Below, piece by piece: positions 29,341-40,615 of a DNA stretch of 64,000 nucleotides. This DNA comes from Saxidomus purpurata (lineage: Eukaryota > Mollusca > Bivalvia > Venerida > Veneridae): the NCBI GenBank assembly GCA_022818135.1, contig JAFMSR010000007.1, positions 24,307,846 through 24,371,845 of the forward strand, given 5' to 3'. Every line of letters begins with the position of its first letter. Positions within the stretch are counted from its first letter, which is position 1. Position numbers and translations under genes: made by a program. A model generated the notes under the pieces. It was not told the DNA's origin, made no database searches, and worked only from the letters and a program-made list of their open reading frames with translations.

Positions 29341-30607
29341 TTGCAATGATTTTGGGTTTTAATACCGTCATGGGAGGTAATCGTTACAACATAAAGTACA
29401 CACTAAGTAACATCGAACTAATTCGCTTAAAATCTAACGTATCATTCTAAAATTACACATATTCAACAAATACATTAATTTTTATCATTTAGAATAATAA
29501 AAACTGTATTTAACATAAAAACTATTGAATTAAGACTTGTTTCCGGTAATCTCTTTGTTTTTGGTTGTTTCCGGTAAAAGTTGTTTTCGGTAATCAGTAA
29601 TATACCGGTCCGTGCCTCTGTGTATTTAGCTGTATTATCCTTTTTGTTTATGAAACTGATTTATAAAAATAAAGTTTTTATTAGTAATTAGCATAATACT
29701 AAACCCTTATGTAACTTCCATATTGTTTGTCTATTTGTGATAATTAAATACCTCTTTTCTCACAACGGTGCTAATTTTACACTGGCTATTTTTAGATACC
29801 AAGGAACTGATACACAAAACTATTTATAACCATGGTTCCTCCCACAATTTCACTGACTACAGGTCGGTTAATTGGAAGCAGAGGCAAAAACCTGTGCAAA
29901 TATAATTTACACCGGGTCTAAATATTGTGAAAAAGAACTATCTGTAAAACAGATATACCTGCCACTCCCTCCCTGTAGCTGGTAATGTGGTTTTTCTTTC
30001 TTTCTATTCCCGAAGCATATACCTCCAGCAATATGGCGGAAAGAGACGAAATCCACATGATTAATTATGCTGTGACGTATACATTTTACAGAACTTTCAT
30101 TGGCTGATTATTGTTTTTGTTTACAAATGATGGAATGGAATTCCGTTAGGGCCCTACGTATTGCATAGTTGGGTGAACGGTTTTTCTTTTACAGTTTCAA
30201 TATTATAGTTTAATTGTAGTAATTAAGATGGGTTTTCATTGATTTTTTCACGTTGGCGCCATGTATTCTATTACCTGAGTGTTTTAAGATAGCAAAACAT
30301 CTTCCGAATCTTTTTTCTGAGCTTTGATGAATCGGGTCGTAAGGTCCGTAAACAAAGCTATAAAAACCCGTGGTCTACGAATTTGTGGAAAAGTTATTAA
30401 ATACTCATTAAATGTGTCCAAAGTTTTGAAATAAGGGAAGGAGACATGTGTATTTTGTATTGTGTTGTTTTTTAATGACTTAATACAATTTAATGATTCA
30501 TAAAAGTCTTTTTCATACATAGAACATAATTTATTTTACAATAATAATGTTGGCTCCCTATTCGATTATGCAACCCCATGGTACAAATTTGAAACCTATT
30601 CAATACT
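29341..30607. other. AT-rich spacer between satellite blocks
   Basis: No gene is recognised. An ATG in good context at 30033 (ATGGCGGAAAGAGACG) opens only 24 codons before TGA and cannot be tied to anything. Confidence 0.4.
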
Positions 30608-30632
30608 GACGCCGCCGTTCAACGGCGGCGTC
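30608..30632. repeat. GC-rich perfect palindrome
   Basis: GACGCCGCCGTT, one C, then AACGGCGGCGTC: a 12-bp perfect hairpin with a 1-base centre. It stands alone in AT-rich DNA at the left border of a satellite block. Confidence 0.85.
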
Positions 30633-30639
30633 AACAATC

Positions 30640-30960
30640 GAAGCATAGCAATGTATCTACGTCACAACAGTATCCATGCAGCGTCCAACTGAAGCATAAC
30701 GATGTAGGAACGTCATTGCAGTATCCACGCAACGGCCGATCTAGCTGTGGCACATTACTACCATGCAAAGGGGAATCGAATCATGAAAACTAAGCAATGT
30801 CCAATGTAATTCTGACTGAAGTGTAATAAACTGCATAGGTCCGCTGTATTAACAACAACCAAATGAAGCATAATAATTGAACTACGTCATAACAATATCC
30901 ATGCGACGACCACTGTACCTACAGCTGAGGTGTATCCATGCAAAAGCAAAACGCAACGTA
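30640..30960 (+). repeat. Degenerate 50-bp satellite, second block
   Basis: Same unit family as 28080-28890 (CTACGTCACAACAGTATCCATGC, CAACTGAAGCATAACGATGTA), with about six degraded copies. Confidence 0.65.
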
Positions 30961-31114
30961 ACACCTAGGTACTTAGGTAACGGTAAAAGGAAGTGTTGCA
31001 TTCACTTTGTGACAGACATATTATTTTAAGCTGTTATGATGTTGCTGTGACAAAGAAGTTTCTAACGTATGCCATTACGACGGTTAAATTATTTTGCTGC
31101 GACACAGCAGTAGT

Positions 31115-31290
31115 ACACCTCCGTGGACTGGTCGAGGGATAAGTCTTAGAGTCGATGGCTTGAAATCCGACTGCAACCTCACATTGAGTGAGTGCCATGG
31201 CCCTAGCCCTGCTACCGACCATGTCTCTTTACTTGAGAAAGTTAGCAGTTTCTTTCGATGGTTAGGTAAACTGTCCGCATGTAGAAACGA
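31115..31290 (+). mobile_element. tRNA-derived SINE
   Basis: It starts with an A-box-like GTGGACTGGTCGAGGGATAAG. Then comes a decayed B box (ATGGCCCTAGCCCTGCTACC against ATGGGTTCGAGTCCTGCTACC in the minus copy at 36838-36858). The shared body CGACCATGTCTCTTTACTTG, AGAAAGTTAGCAGTTTC and GTAAACTGTCCGC follows. It is the same family as 36680-36918. Confidence 0.65.
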
Positions 31291-31949
31291 CTGAAAGATT
31301 AAATGGTCTTGTTCCATTACAAATATTCAACAAGAAATATAAAAACAAGTTTTCAGATTAATTAGCACCTGCTTTCAACAGTACCGACCATATCAGATCC
31401 TATTGGAAAAGAAAATCAGACACAATTTAAGATATTATTCAAGTTCTATAGATACAATCTTTTGTTCTCTCAAATATTATCCATCATTCAAAACACGATA
31501 AATTCGGCAATGAGAAGCAAGTAACATCTGGCATACCTCAAAGCTCAGCTCACAATTTCGCCCTCATTTTTGTATGCAATACAATAATTGTATCCAGAAC
31601 AAATGGGCCAATAGATTATAAAGAAAATTTACCTGAAGCAGAACTCAAGGATGCAACTGTCAAAGTTTGGGATATGGTAATAACCATTAATTTAAGAGCC
31701 AAGCCTAAAAAAATCGAGCTGGGCTCTTCCGGATCTTAAAACTTTTATATTTTACCACTAATTGTACTGTTTCAGTAGGAAAATATAAAAGTAAACATCT
31801 GAAGTATAAATTTAAAGTTCAGTATGAATATAAAATATAAAGGTTAAGATCTCGGAAAGCTAAGCTGATATTTTGTGAGCTTGGTTCTTAAATAAAAGAC
31901 AAAACAAAGCAAACAAAAGCAGAATCACGACTTCGAACTCATATGATAT

Positions 31950-32075
31950 ATCCATGCAACGGCGAAATGAGGCAACACTTGAACTACGTCATTTACGTAT
32001 CTTTGCAATGGCAAAATGAGACACGACAAGTGAACTACGTCACAAATTCATCTATGCAAAGGTGAAATAAACGAA
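31950..32075 (+). repeat. Degenerate 50-bp satellite, third block
   Basis: Units such as ATATCCATGCAACGGCGAAATGAG and GAACTACGTCA, continuing the 28-31 kb family. A final few units lie at 34795-34860, on the far side of the LINE. Confidence 0.6.
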
Positions 32076-32519
32076 CAAAAGATCTTTTTGACTCCAATGT
32101 ATCTGTACAACAAAATTTATTACCCTTCTATGAAATTTCCGATCTTCTGATTGGTCAACGATCCGTAAATATATATTGATATTTACGGGCAAGCCGGTAA
32201 TTATACACTTGACATAACCCCGTTACTGTACCCTAAGCTGAACGTGAGCTTGTTCGCCGCGTACACACGTCAATGTATAAGTCCGTGCTGATTTGTGACC
32301 TCACGCAGTGACATTGAGGTATCATAAGGGGATATGAAGGTCTGGTTACGTTCAGCCGTTAAATTAATAAAACATAAACGGAATCTTTCAATATTTAAGA
32401 AAGGGAAGGGTAATAAAATTGTTATTTGGTTTTTGACGTGATATATGGGGATACATTACCCGTCTCGACAAAATATAAGTCTAGACGGGTAATATTTCAT
32501 AAATATAGCAATTAATACT

Positions 32520-34322
32520 GTTAAACAAAATGGTTTAGACTCGGAATATATTGGGCGCTTGAGAGTGCACACTGACGACATATTGAAATCTAATGAATTT
32601 ACACTTAGTTATATCACGCCTCTTGAAGTCAAACATATTTTAGATTCACTGAATAGTAATAAATCTACTGGTCTTGATGGTATAGGTCCGAGAATTTTGA
32701 AGAGCTGTAGTGATATTTTAATAATTCCATTATCATCATTAATTAACAACAGATTAGAACTGGTATATTTCCAAATGAGCTTAAGTTAGCACGTGTTATA
32801 CCATTATTCAAATCTGGTGATGTTCAGGATGCAAATAATTATCGGCCCATATCGATTTTATCTACATTATCAAAAGTTTTTGAGAAACACGTTTCAAACC
32901 AGCTACACTCCTTTTTCCAAAAGACGAATATTTTGCACAAAACGCAGTCTGGTTTTCGTAAAAAGCACTCCTGTCAAACAGCACTTGTTCGCTTAATTGA
33001 TCACTGGTGTAAGGAAATTGAAGCTGGAAAGTGTGTAGGGTCGGTTTGTTTGGATCTTCGAAAAGCATTCGACATGGTTGACCACCAAATTCTACTCACC
33101 AAATTACAGTTGTATCATTTTTCTGTACAGGCATGTAAATGGTTTGAATCATATCTGACTAATAGACATCAGGTAGTAAAAATTGGTGAACACAAATCAC
33201 AATACAAAACTGTTATTTCTGGTGTAACTCAGGGTTCTATACTAGGTCTACTTTTATTTCTAATTTATATTAATGATCTGCCCCTTGATTTGCATAATAG
33301 CAATGCTGATATGTATGCTGATGACACTACACTGTACGCCAGTGATTACTCAGCCAGGGCAATACAAAACAAGCTGCAATCTGATGTTGATAATGTCAGT
33401 AAATGGTGTCAGCTTAACAATATGGCTTTAAATCCTAAAAAATCAAATTGCATGCTTCTTGGCTCTGTTCATCGGACTAGACATAATGACAGTCTTAACA
33501 TTGTCATAGATAACTGTCAGATTGATTGTGTTGAACATCAGAAAACACTGGGTTTACACATTGACAGAAACCTTACTTGGAATATTCACACTGCAAACGT
33601 TTACAAAAAGCTTAATTCTAAACATATTTGAGTCAGGATACGCGAATCCTTTATTTTAATGCATATGTTCTACCAATTTTTGATTATGGAAGCGTACTAT
33701 GGTCTAACAGTAGCATGAAGCACCTAAACAAAATTTTGAATATTCAAAAGCATGCTGCAAGAATGATACTCGATAAGAATTACGATTACCCATCTGCTCC
33801 ATTATTTAAAGAACTAAAATGGCTACCCTTTTGCGCAAGAAATAAATATCATATTGGTATACTAGTGTATAAAACACTTCATAATTTATCCCCATTGTAC
33901 ATGAAAGATATTTTAGCAACATGTGCTAATAAAACACATTATGAGCTCAGATCTTCATGTAAAAATGATATAGCTCAACCTTTTGTGAAGTCACGATTTT
34001 CAAAAAGTACTTTTCAATACTTTACAGCACACGTGTGGAACAGTTTACCATTTAAAATACGAAGTGCTGATAAGTTAACGCAATTTCGTTCAAAACTTAA
34101 AACTTATCTCTTTAGTAGCAGCCCTTAACAGGTTTTGCTCTTTTCGTCTTGAAAGCAATTTGAATAGATAGACAGTTTTTATTTTATTCTATTTCATTTA
34201 ATCATTGTCTGATGTATATTTGTGTGAATGCCTGTTCATTTGTATGAATGTTGTTATTGTGTTTGAAGGCCTCGAGGAAGATAGGTCACAACCTATTCGA
34301 GTCACCTTCATTAAATAAAGAA

Positions 34323-34360
<38 letters not shown>

Positions 34361-34361
34361 G
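32520..34361 (+). pseudogene. 5'-truncated non-LTR retrotransposon (LINE), reverse transcriptase and C-terminus
   Basis: Copy of a Jockey/CR1-group LINE ORF2. In order: pre-RT segment (32559-32789), fingers with NNYRPISILS (about 32830), LDLRKAFDMVDH, SGVTQGSILG, catalytic YADD at 33314-33325, NPKKSN, then a C-terminal region (33628-34128) ending HVWNSLPFKIRSADKLTQFRSKL. No endonuclease domain is present, so it is 5'-truncated as LINEs often are. Two frameshifts break it, one about 32745-32758 and one about 33615-33628, so it is inactive. The 3' end is a (ATT)n tail at about 34323-34360 after TTAAATAAAGAA. The flanking DNA (about 32418 and 34757-34790) is an inverted pair, so it probably landed in an older element. 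Confidence 0.85.
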
Positions 34362-34462
34362 TTTCTGGTTCAGATCTAAATATCCGTCACTGAGGGTGAT
34401 TGTTTGAGCCTCGTTCCCGCGAAACAGTTACCCGAAGTGACGGATATTTCGACCTGAACCAA
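34362..34462. repeat. 100-bp foldback sequence after the LINE tail
   Basis: TGGTTCAGATCTAAATATCCGTCACT near 34365-34391 is nearly inverted by AGTGACGGATATTTCGACCTGAACC near 34436-34460, with a 45-base loop. It is a palindromic element or a hairpin remnant of the host element of the LINE. Confidence 0.65.
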
Positions 34463-36679
34463 GTATCTCATGGAAGAAACTTTTTCTTGCATACCGTCTT
34501 GCACTTTGAAATAGATAGAAGCTCTATTTAAAAACAAACTTATCGAAATGATGAATTTTAATATAAAAACAAACGTTCTTTAGATGCTATGTTTAGGAAA
34601 GTGACGTCACATTGTTTATAACGTTACGTCATAAGTAATTCACGTATACTAAGTCGTCTTACACGAGGGGGTGGGGTGGGGGGGGGGGGGTAAGATGAGA
34701 TTTTCCAGCACTGTTAAAAACTGCAGATATCCCCATCTGGTATGCAAGAAATCCCCATATACCACTTCAAAAACCAAATAACATATAGTACTAAATTGAA
34801 TGACGCAAATATATGCAAGTGAACTACGTCACAAATGTATCTATCAAACGGCAAAATGACGTCGGCAAAAGTGAATTACGATCAAAACATAAAGCTTTGC
34901 TACCGAAAACTACGATAACCGAGCTGCGTACCCAATTGTACCTGTGAAATAGCTGAAACATCTATTATACAATGTCTGTATGCATGTACATGTGAATTGA
35001 ATGTACAGAAGGCAAAATAAACTTTGCCTAAACTTTCTTATTTTTCTAATGTCTATTTTGGCGGGATAGTGTGGTGGTGAACAATTGCAGAGAATAATAC
35101 AACATAATTAAAATGGATAAAAAAACCCATTTCATGCTGTTTTGGTCAAAGACCACTAAAATCGCACGTTGAAGAGGATACTCTCTTAAAATTTGTTCTC
35201 AAAATAAATACGACAACTGTACAAATGATGTCATGTAAAAATATTGGAATTTTTGTGTGCAGCTAAATGAGATGCATTTCAGCATGGCACGAGATTGGGA
35301 CGACGCATCAGCTGTATAGAAACCTTGTCATACGCGTTTACCCATCTCCAAGAAGTAAGCAGTCGTTACGTTTAAACAACCGGTAAAACAGATTAAAATA
35401 CAGTCGTTGAAGAAAAAGAGAATTTTTTAAATGCTGTATACACGCGGTATAAGAAGATTAAAGTAGTAGGCCTAATAGGTACAAACGAAATGCAACGCAC
35501 GATAAGTTATAAATATTACCGTATAGCAGATGAAGAACCTTCTTTTAACTAGTTTAAGTTATCAAGTAGATATTGTAACAATTAACCAGGCCTTTATGTA
35601 AATCTGGATTAGACTCAATCTGGTAGAAAACGCTGTACGCTTTATTCGGTTTTACTGATGTAAGTTCATGTTCTTCCGTCAGATTGAATCAGACTTCCGA
35701 GTGTTTACTTAGCCGCAGTGTGACCGGTTTTTAGCTGATTTTATTAAGATCATCTTCAGCTAATCGAGAGAATTTAGATAAATACTTTGTATAATCAGGC
35801 AGTATCATCAAAACACTTATGCATGATTCGTCTTGCTGCACTGGCACTGCAGTAAAGTTTAAAGAAACGGATGCTTGTATATGTATATTTAGATAAAATG
35901 TTTTTTCCCGGCCAAATGAATGTCAATACCAAGATAATTTAGCTCCGTAAAATTATAAAAGTTTGAAGTAAGGTATTGAGGCCCAAACCCGAGGTCCGAT
36001 GCATCGGTCATGTACACTGGGCCTGTTCAATGAAAGAACCAGGGGATCACTCTCTTACACTATCGGCTATCATTAAATTCATATCACATTGATAGTGAGT
36101 GTAAGGAACGGTAACTCTGCAAAGGAGATTGCCAGGGGATGTCTCTGGAACGGGACGCGTTCTGTATCTTGCACTACCCACTGAAACCTAAAATAACTAA
36201 ACTCTTCTGTGGGCGTTGGTCAAACATGGATTGTCCGGTACCAACGATAAAACTCTAAAATACATATACATACTGTGACATTGATATCAAACAGCTGTAA
36301 ACGGTTCATTAAAGAAGGTCCGTGGATTTGTTAATACACGCAAAGGCTCTGCAACAGCTGTCAATAGTTCATTGAAGAAAACGCACGCGGCCACGCTGCA
36401 TGTAGTAGATATTTATGAATGCAACACAGACTGATAAATACATGTTTATACATGGGTTCTATACTGCCAACGTTTACTGGAGCCAGTCATCATATAGGAC
36501 ATTTCCATGAAAACCGCGGCATTTGACAATTCATTTTTTGACGTTTTCAACGTTGAAAACAAGTGCCACAAAATTTCGTTTTGTATTATACTACATGTCA
36601 CTAAAGGCAAAGGGATCAAGTAGTGGCTCATATACCCAGCTAAAGTAACAAACTAGAAAAGAGAAAAACACCAATATTA
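34463..36679. other. Intergenic stretch with low-complexity G tract
   Basis: A G-rich run lies at about 34665-34692. A segment at 34585-34650 (GTGACGTCACATTGTTTATAACG, TTACGTCATAAGTAATTCACG) recurs at 26665-26715. No gene is recognised. Confidence 0.45.
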
Positions 36680-36918
36680 TTGCTGTATGGGTTTAACGCC
36701 CGTTTCAACCGTAGTTCGGCATTTGAATTTAACAGGCGGGTAGTTTACCTAACCATAGTTCATGTGAAGAACTAATACTAGAACCCAAACCCCCATTAGA
36801 AACTGCCAACTTTCTCACTTAAAAAGACACGGTCGGTAGCAGGACTCGAACCCATGAACCCCAATGTATGAAATCAGTTATTTCAAGCCAGCAACTCTAA
36901 TCTAACCACTCGGCATCG
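36680..36918 (-). mobile_element. tRNA-derived SINE
   Basis: Minus strand: head ATGCCGAGTGGTTAGATTAG (A box) and GGGTTCGAGTCCTGCTACC (B box), like a Leu/Ser tRNA with a long variable region. Then come CCGACCGTGTCTTTTTAAGTGAGAAAGTTGGC and a tail towards 36690. Its 5' end lies directly beside the 33-bp minisatellite. A related copy is at 44850-45290. Confidence 0.7.
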
Positions 36919-36943
36919 TGCTTTCATGAACACCGTAAAATGT

Positions 36944-37876
36944 ATGAATCCTTACACTGCTAAATTTCTAAAATGTATTAATCCTTACACTGCTAAATTT
37001 CTAAAATGGATGAGTCCTTACACTGCTAAATTTCTAAAATGGATGAGTCCTTACACTGCTAAATTTCTAAAATGGATGAATCCTTACACTGCTAAATTTC
37101 TAAAATGGATGAATCCTTACACTGCTAAATTTCTAAAATGGATGAGTCCTTACACTGCTAAATTTCTAAAATGGATGAGTCCTTACACTGCTAAATTTCT
37201 AAAATGGATGTGTCCTTACACTGCTAAATTTCTAAAATGGATGAATCCTTACACTGCTAAATTTCTAAAATGGATGAATCCTTACACTGCTAAATTTCTA
37301 AAATGGATGTGTCCTTACACTGCTAAATTTCTAAAATGGATGAATCCTTACACAGCAAAATTTCTAAGATGGATGAATCCTTACACTGCTAAATTACTAA
37401 AATGGATGTGTCCTTACACTGCTAAATTTCTAAAATGGGTGAATCCTTACACTGCTAATTTCTTACACTGCTAAATTTCTAAAATGGATGTGTCCTTACA
37501 CTGCTAAATTTCTAAAATGGATGTGTCCTTACACAGCTAAATTTCTAAAATGGATGTGCCCTTACACTGTTAAATTTCTAAAATGGATTTGTCCTTACAC
37601 TGCTAAATTTCTAAAATGGATGTGTCCTTACACTGCTAAATTTCTAAAATGGATGTGTCTTTACACAGCTAAATTTCTAAAATGGATGTATCCTTACACT
37701 GCTAAATTTCTAAAATGGATGTATCCTTACACTGCTAAATTTCTAAAATGGATGTGTCCTTACACTGCTAAATTTCTAAAATGGATGAATCCTTACACTG
37801 CTAAATTTCTAAAATGGATGACACTGCTAAATTTCTAAAATGGATGTGTCCTTACACTGCTAAATTTCTAAAATGG
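36944..37876 (+). repeat. 33-bp minisatellite, about 28 units, open in one frame
   Basis: Each unit is ATGAATCCTTACACTGC, TAAATTTCTAAAATGG with minor changes. Being 11 codons long, it reads as repeats of M-x-PYTAKFLKW, where x is Asn, Ser, Cys or Tyr (AAT, AGT, TGT, TAT). The open frames 36926-37474 and 37488-37838 are broken by irregular partial units near 37455-37475 and 37818-37830. There is no signal peptide, neighbouring exon or promoter, so I read this as non-coding. The right edge runs straight into a palindromic MITE. Confidence 0.9.
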
Positions 37877-38035
37877 ATGTGTCCTCCTTTCAATTTGGAC
37901 ACTACCATTAGTTAAAATGTTTTGAATGAATATCGAAAAGTGCAGATTATGATTAGACTGTACGGGTGTGCAGTCTGCTCATGATAATAATGCACTGGTT
38001 GCTTTGTCAATTTTAGGATAAGGGTTGAGAGGAAC
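37877..38035 (+). mobile_element. Palindromic MITE body continuous with the minisatellite
   Basis: After the last 33-bp unit the sequence continues TTTGGACACTACCATTAG, then AGTGCAGATTATGATTAGACTG and GTGCAGTCTGCTCATGATAA, ending near TTTTAGGATAAGGGTTGAGAG. These are the same blocks in the same order as the reverse complement of 48914-49130. Confidence 0.7.
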
Positions 38036-38570
38036 CTAACAATTCAAACTAAACTTGATAGATAATGTCATCAAATAATCTATGAACATGTGTCATGCTG
38101 CGAAAGACCTTTTGGTAAGTTGCAGAAGTAATGTTAAATTTAGACAAAATTAAATATATTCCAAAAGAAATATTCCTTTTATTCTTAAGGACTATTTCGG
38201 TGACAGATTTACACAGTATTTGTGACAGCTAATCTTCTACCATGACTAAGGTATAAGAGCCCATATCTGAACAAGCACTTGAAGCTATCTATGAGGATAG
38301 TGGGAAACTGGCGTCGCCAGTTTTTAACCGTACGTTCAGAAAAAAGGTGACTCTTGTTTCGTGTAATACATATTATGGTACTAGTGTACAATTAACACCA
38401 ATGATTTGCTGAAAAAATTCCAATTTATACATTTGTGTAATACTTAAGGGACGTAAATTGATTTGCGTGGTTCATATTCATATAAAATGATAAAAAAAGA
38501 TTATAAAAAGATTTGTTTAAGAATGCCAGAAACTAAAAGGTAAATGTCAGTGTGAAACAAAGCGGACAGA

Positions 38571-38922
38571 ATGTGTATCTTTAAGAGTTTCGGATTATTG
38601 CCTCTGCTCTATATTCTGGTAATATTTCTTGGCATAAAACACGTTAACAGCGTCTGTAACATTAATATAGAAGATGTACATCAAGTTCTAAATAAAACAT
38701 GTGACTGGAGTAACTGGTTGTCGTGGAATTGTTCCAATTGTAGCAGAAGTCAGAATGGTACACGTAAAGCATTCAGAAAACGTGCGATTTGTTGTGATGA
38801 ACACGTAACTCTAGGTCCATGTTTGAAGTCTTGTAATTATTCTGCGGACAGTGACACAATGTATGGTAACTGTAGTAGCAGTAATTGTACATCACATACA
38901 ACAACAACAACGACATATACAA
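38571..38922 (+). CDS. Exon 1: signal peptide and Cys/Trp-rich ectodomain
   Basis: 117 codons and one base, ending at GTAAGT (38923-38928). Several N-glycosylation sequons are visible (NKT, NCS, NGT, NYS). It is the best-supported exon of this gene. Confidence 0.75.
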
Positions 38923-40472
38923 GTAAGTAGTTATATATCAAGGTAAATTAAACATAATTCCTATATATAGTTATGTTTCTAAATTTGTTTAGACAGTACC
39001 ATTACTTTTTCTGAGAGATAAGAAAATTTACATGCGGAACAGCGATCAGTGTAGATCACGATCATGACTACAAAGATGTGCATGCTAATCATGATCTGTA
39101 CTGGTCACAAAGGCAGACTGAACATTTTCCCCTTGCAGGGTAGGAGTGAAAAATACTGGTTGTCTATTTTTACAGCTTTCTATAATAAATTCATTACTGC
39201 GATTCAGATGTGACATTTTTCGTTTATATGACAGCTTATTGACTAATATTTCAATGCCTTCCAGCAATGTTCGTCTTGCATTGTATATAAAAACTGCAAT
39301 AAATTGCAATAGACTCTATATAAAGTGTATATTTTGCTGGGTTTTCTATTATCATGTATATAGATCCAGACTCTTCTGTTTATAATAGAGTACATTTCAT
39401 ATGGTTACAGATTTGATAACAACTACAAATAGTACTACGACCCAGAAGCTTAGCGTACCGATAAAGACTCGCCGACTACTGGATCTACATCAACTTCTAC
39501 TGGATCTACATCAGCAAATTCCAACACCATTGCTACTAACGAACAGAGTCCTTTGACGTCACCTAATGGCAAAACAAGTTCAGCGACAACTGCAGATCGG
39601 CATCAACTTCTACTGGATCTACATCAGCATATTCCAACACCATTGCTACTAACGAACAGAGTCCTTTGACGTCACCTAATGGCAAAACAAGTTCACCGAC
39701 TACTGGTATCGGCATCAACTTCTACTGGATCTACATCAGCATATTCAAACACCATTGCTACTAACGAACAGAGTCCTTTGACATCATTAAATGGCAGTTC
39801 AAGACGAAGTACCGGCATCGACTTCCACTGGATTTACGTCACTTCAAACCTCTACTTCTAACAAACGGATCCTGACATCAGTAAATGGCAAACAGTCACG
39901 CCATTGTCTACTTAACTGGATCTACGTCAGCAACCAAACTACTTTAACAAACCGATGTCTACATATTAATGGCAAAACAAGTTCAGCGACTACTGGATCT
40001 ACATCAACTTCTACTGGATCTACATCAGCATATTCCAACACCTTTGCTACTAACGAACCGAGTAATTTGACATCACCTAATGGCAAAACAAGTTCACTAG
40101 CGACTACCAATTTGACTTATTTTTTACTAAGCAGTACCGATGCACTTTCCAAAACATATATTGGACATGATGAGAGGGAGAGTATGTATGGCAATGTTTA
40201 AGTTGTATCATAAAACGCGAATTATACGTCACATAAACATGCATAATTGTATTGTGTTAACAAAGGAACATGGGTCAGTGTTTGCATTTGAAGTTTTACA
40301 GGTTTTTATTTTCTTTCTTTCAGATCCAATCGGACTAATTGCAGGAGTTGTGGCTGGTGGTATAGTGACTCTACTGCTTGCGGCGATCATCGTCCTTTGG
40401 CTAAAAAAGAAGAAATTTAGATCACCCGTGGGACCGGAAACGGACAACAGTGTAGAAAGTCCATCAGGATAA
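38571..40472 (+). CDS. Secreted/membrane mucin-like protein with thrombospondin-1-like region (frame-disrupted repeats)
   Basis: Exon 1 (38571-38922) gives a signal peptide (hydrophobic LLPLLYILVIFLG), then a Cys-rich region with WSNWLSWNCSNC and an Arg-rich CC segment. It resembles a thrombospondin type 1 repeat with a WxxW C-mannosylation motif, and is followed by Thr codons. The middle exon begins at 39411 and probably ends at 40181 (GTATGT donor). It holds four to five Thr/Ser-rich repeats (TGSTSTSTGSTSAYSNT-like). The last exon (40324-40472) encodes a transmembrane helix (GLIAGVVAGGIVTLLLAAIIVLWL), a KKKK stop-transfer and a short tail. All splice junctions are phase 1 and fit. However, the entry frame meets TGA at 39554-39556, and successive repeats sit in different frames. 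The gene is either a recent pseudogene, affected by assembly errors, or spliced differently. Confidence 0.6.
39040..39145. mobile_element. Palindromic MITE copy in intron 1 of the mucin-like gene
   Basis: AGTGTAGATCACGATCATGA at about 39049 faces CTAATCATGATCTGTACTGG at about 39086. CACAAAGGCAGACTGAACATTTTCC follows, the family signature. Confidence 0.65.
39411..40181 (+). pseudogene. Thr/Ser-rich repeat exon with wandering reading frame
   Basis: The acceptor ATGGTTACAG is at 39401-39410. Repeats start near 39467, 39598, 39712 and 39980. Each contains ACTGGATCTACATCAGCATA-like DNA and GAACAGAGTCCTTTGACGTC. Repeat junctions differ by 1-2 bases (for example CTACTGGATCTACATC, CTGCAGATCGGCATC and CTACTGGTATCGGCATC), moving the mucin frame each time. 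The entry and exit frames are nevertheless the same. Confidence 0.5.
40324..40472 (+). CDS. Last exon: transmembrane helix and cytoplasmic tail
   Basis: A strong TTTTCTTTCTTTCAG acceptor precedes it. The exon starts in phase 1, matching both exon 1 and the repeat exon, and ends TAA at 40470-40472. The short cytoplasmic tail (about 25 residues) has no known motif. Confidence 0.75.
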
Positions 40473-40609
40473 AATTAACGCAAGATATTGAAATTAAAGG
40501 AAAAAGATTTTCAACGGACCCGTCCGCAAAATTTGCGGTCACACTGAAGTCTGTATGAATATATACGTAATGCTGCAAGTAATGACAAAACCTGTGACTA
40601 ATTTCCCTA

Positions 40610-40615
40610 AATAAA
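40610..40615 (+). terminator. Poly(A) signal AATAAA
   Basis: Canonical hexamer 138 bases after the stop codon of the mucin-like gene, a normal distance for a 3' UTR end. Confidence 0.55.

Noticed and set aside
30033..30107. Short frame ATGGCGGAAAGAGACG as a first exon
   Set aside because: Good start context but only 24 codons. A possible GTATAC donor inside it cannot be linked to a following exon.
36926..37838. 182- and 116-codon frames of an 11-residue repeat as a protein gene
   Set aside because: The frames exist because the 33-bp minisatellite unit has no stop. There is no leader, exon context or promoter, and the array derives from a MITE end.
39679..40201. Frames 39679-39861 and 39791-40201 as separate genes
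   Set aside because: They are pieces of the same Thr/Ser-rich repeat exon seen in different frames.
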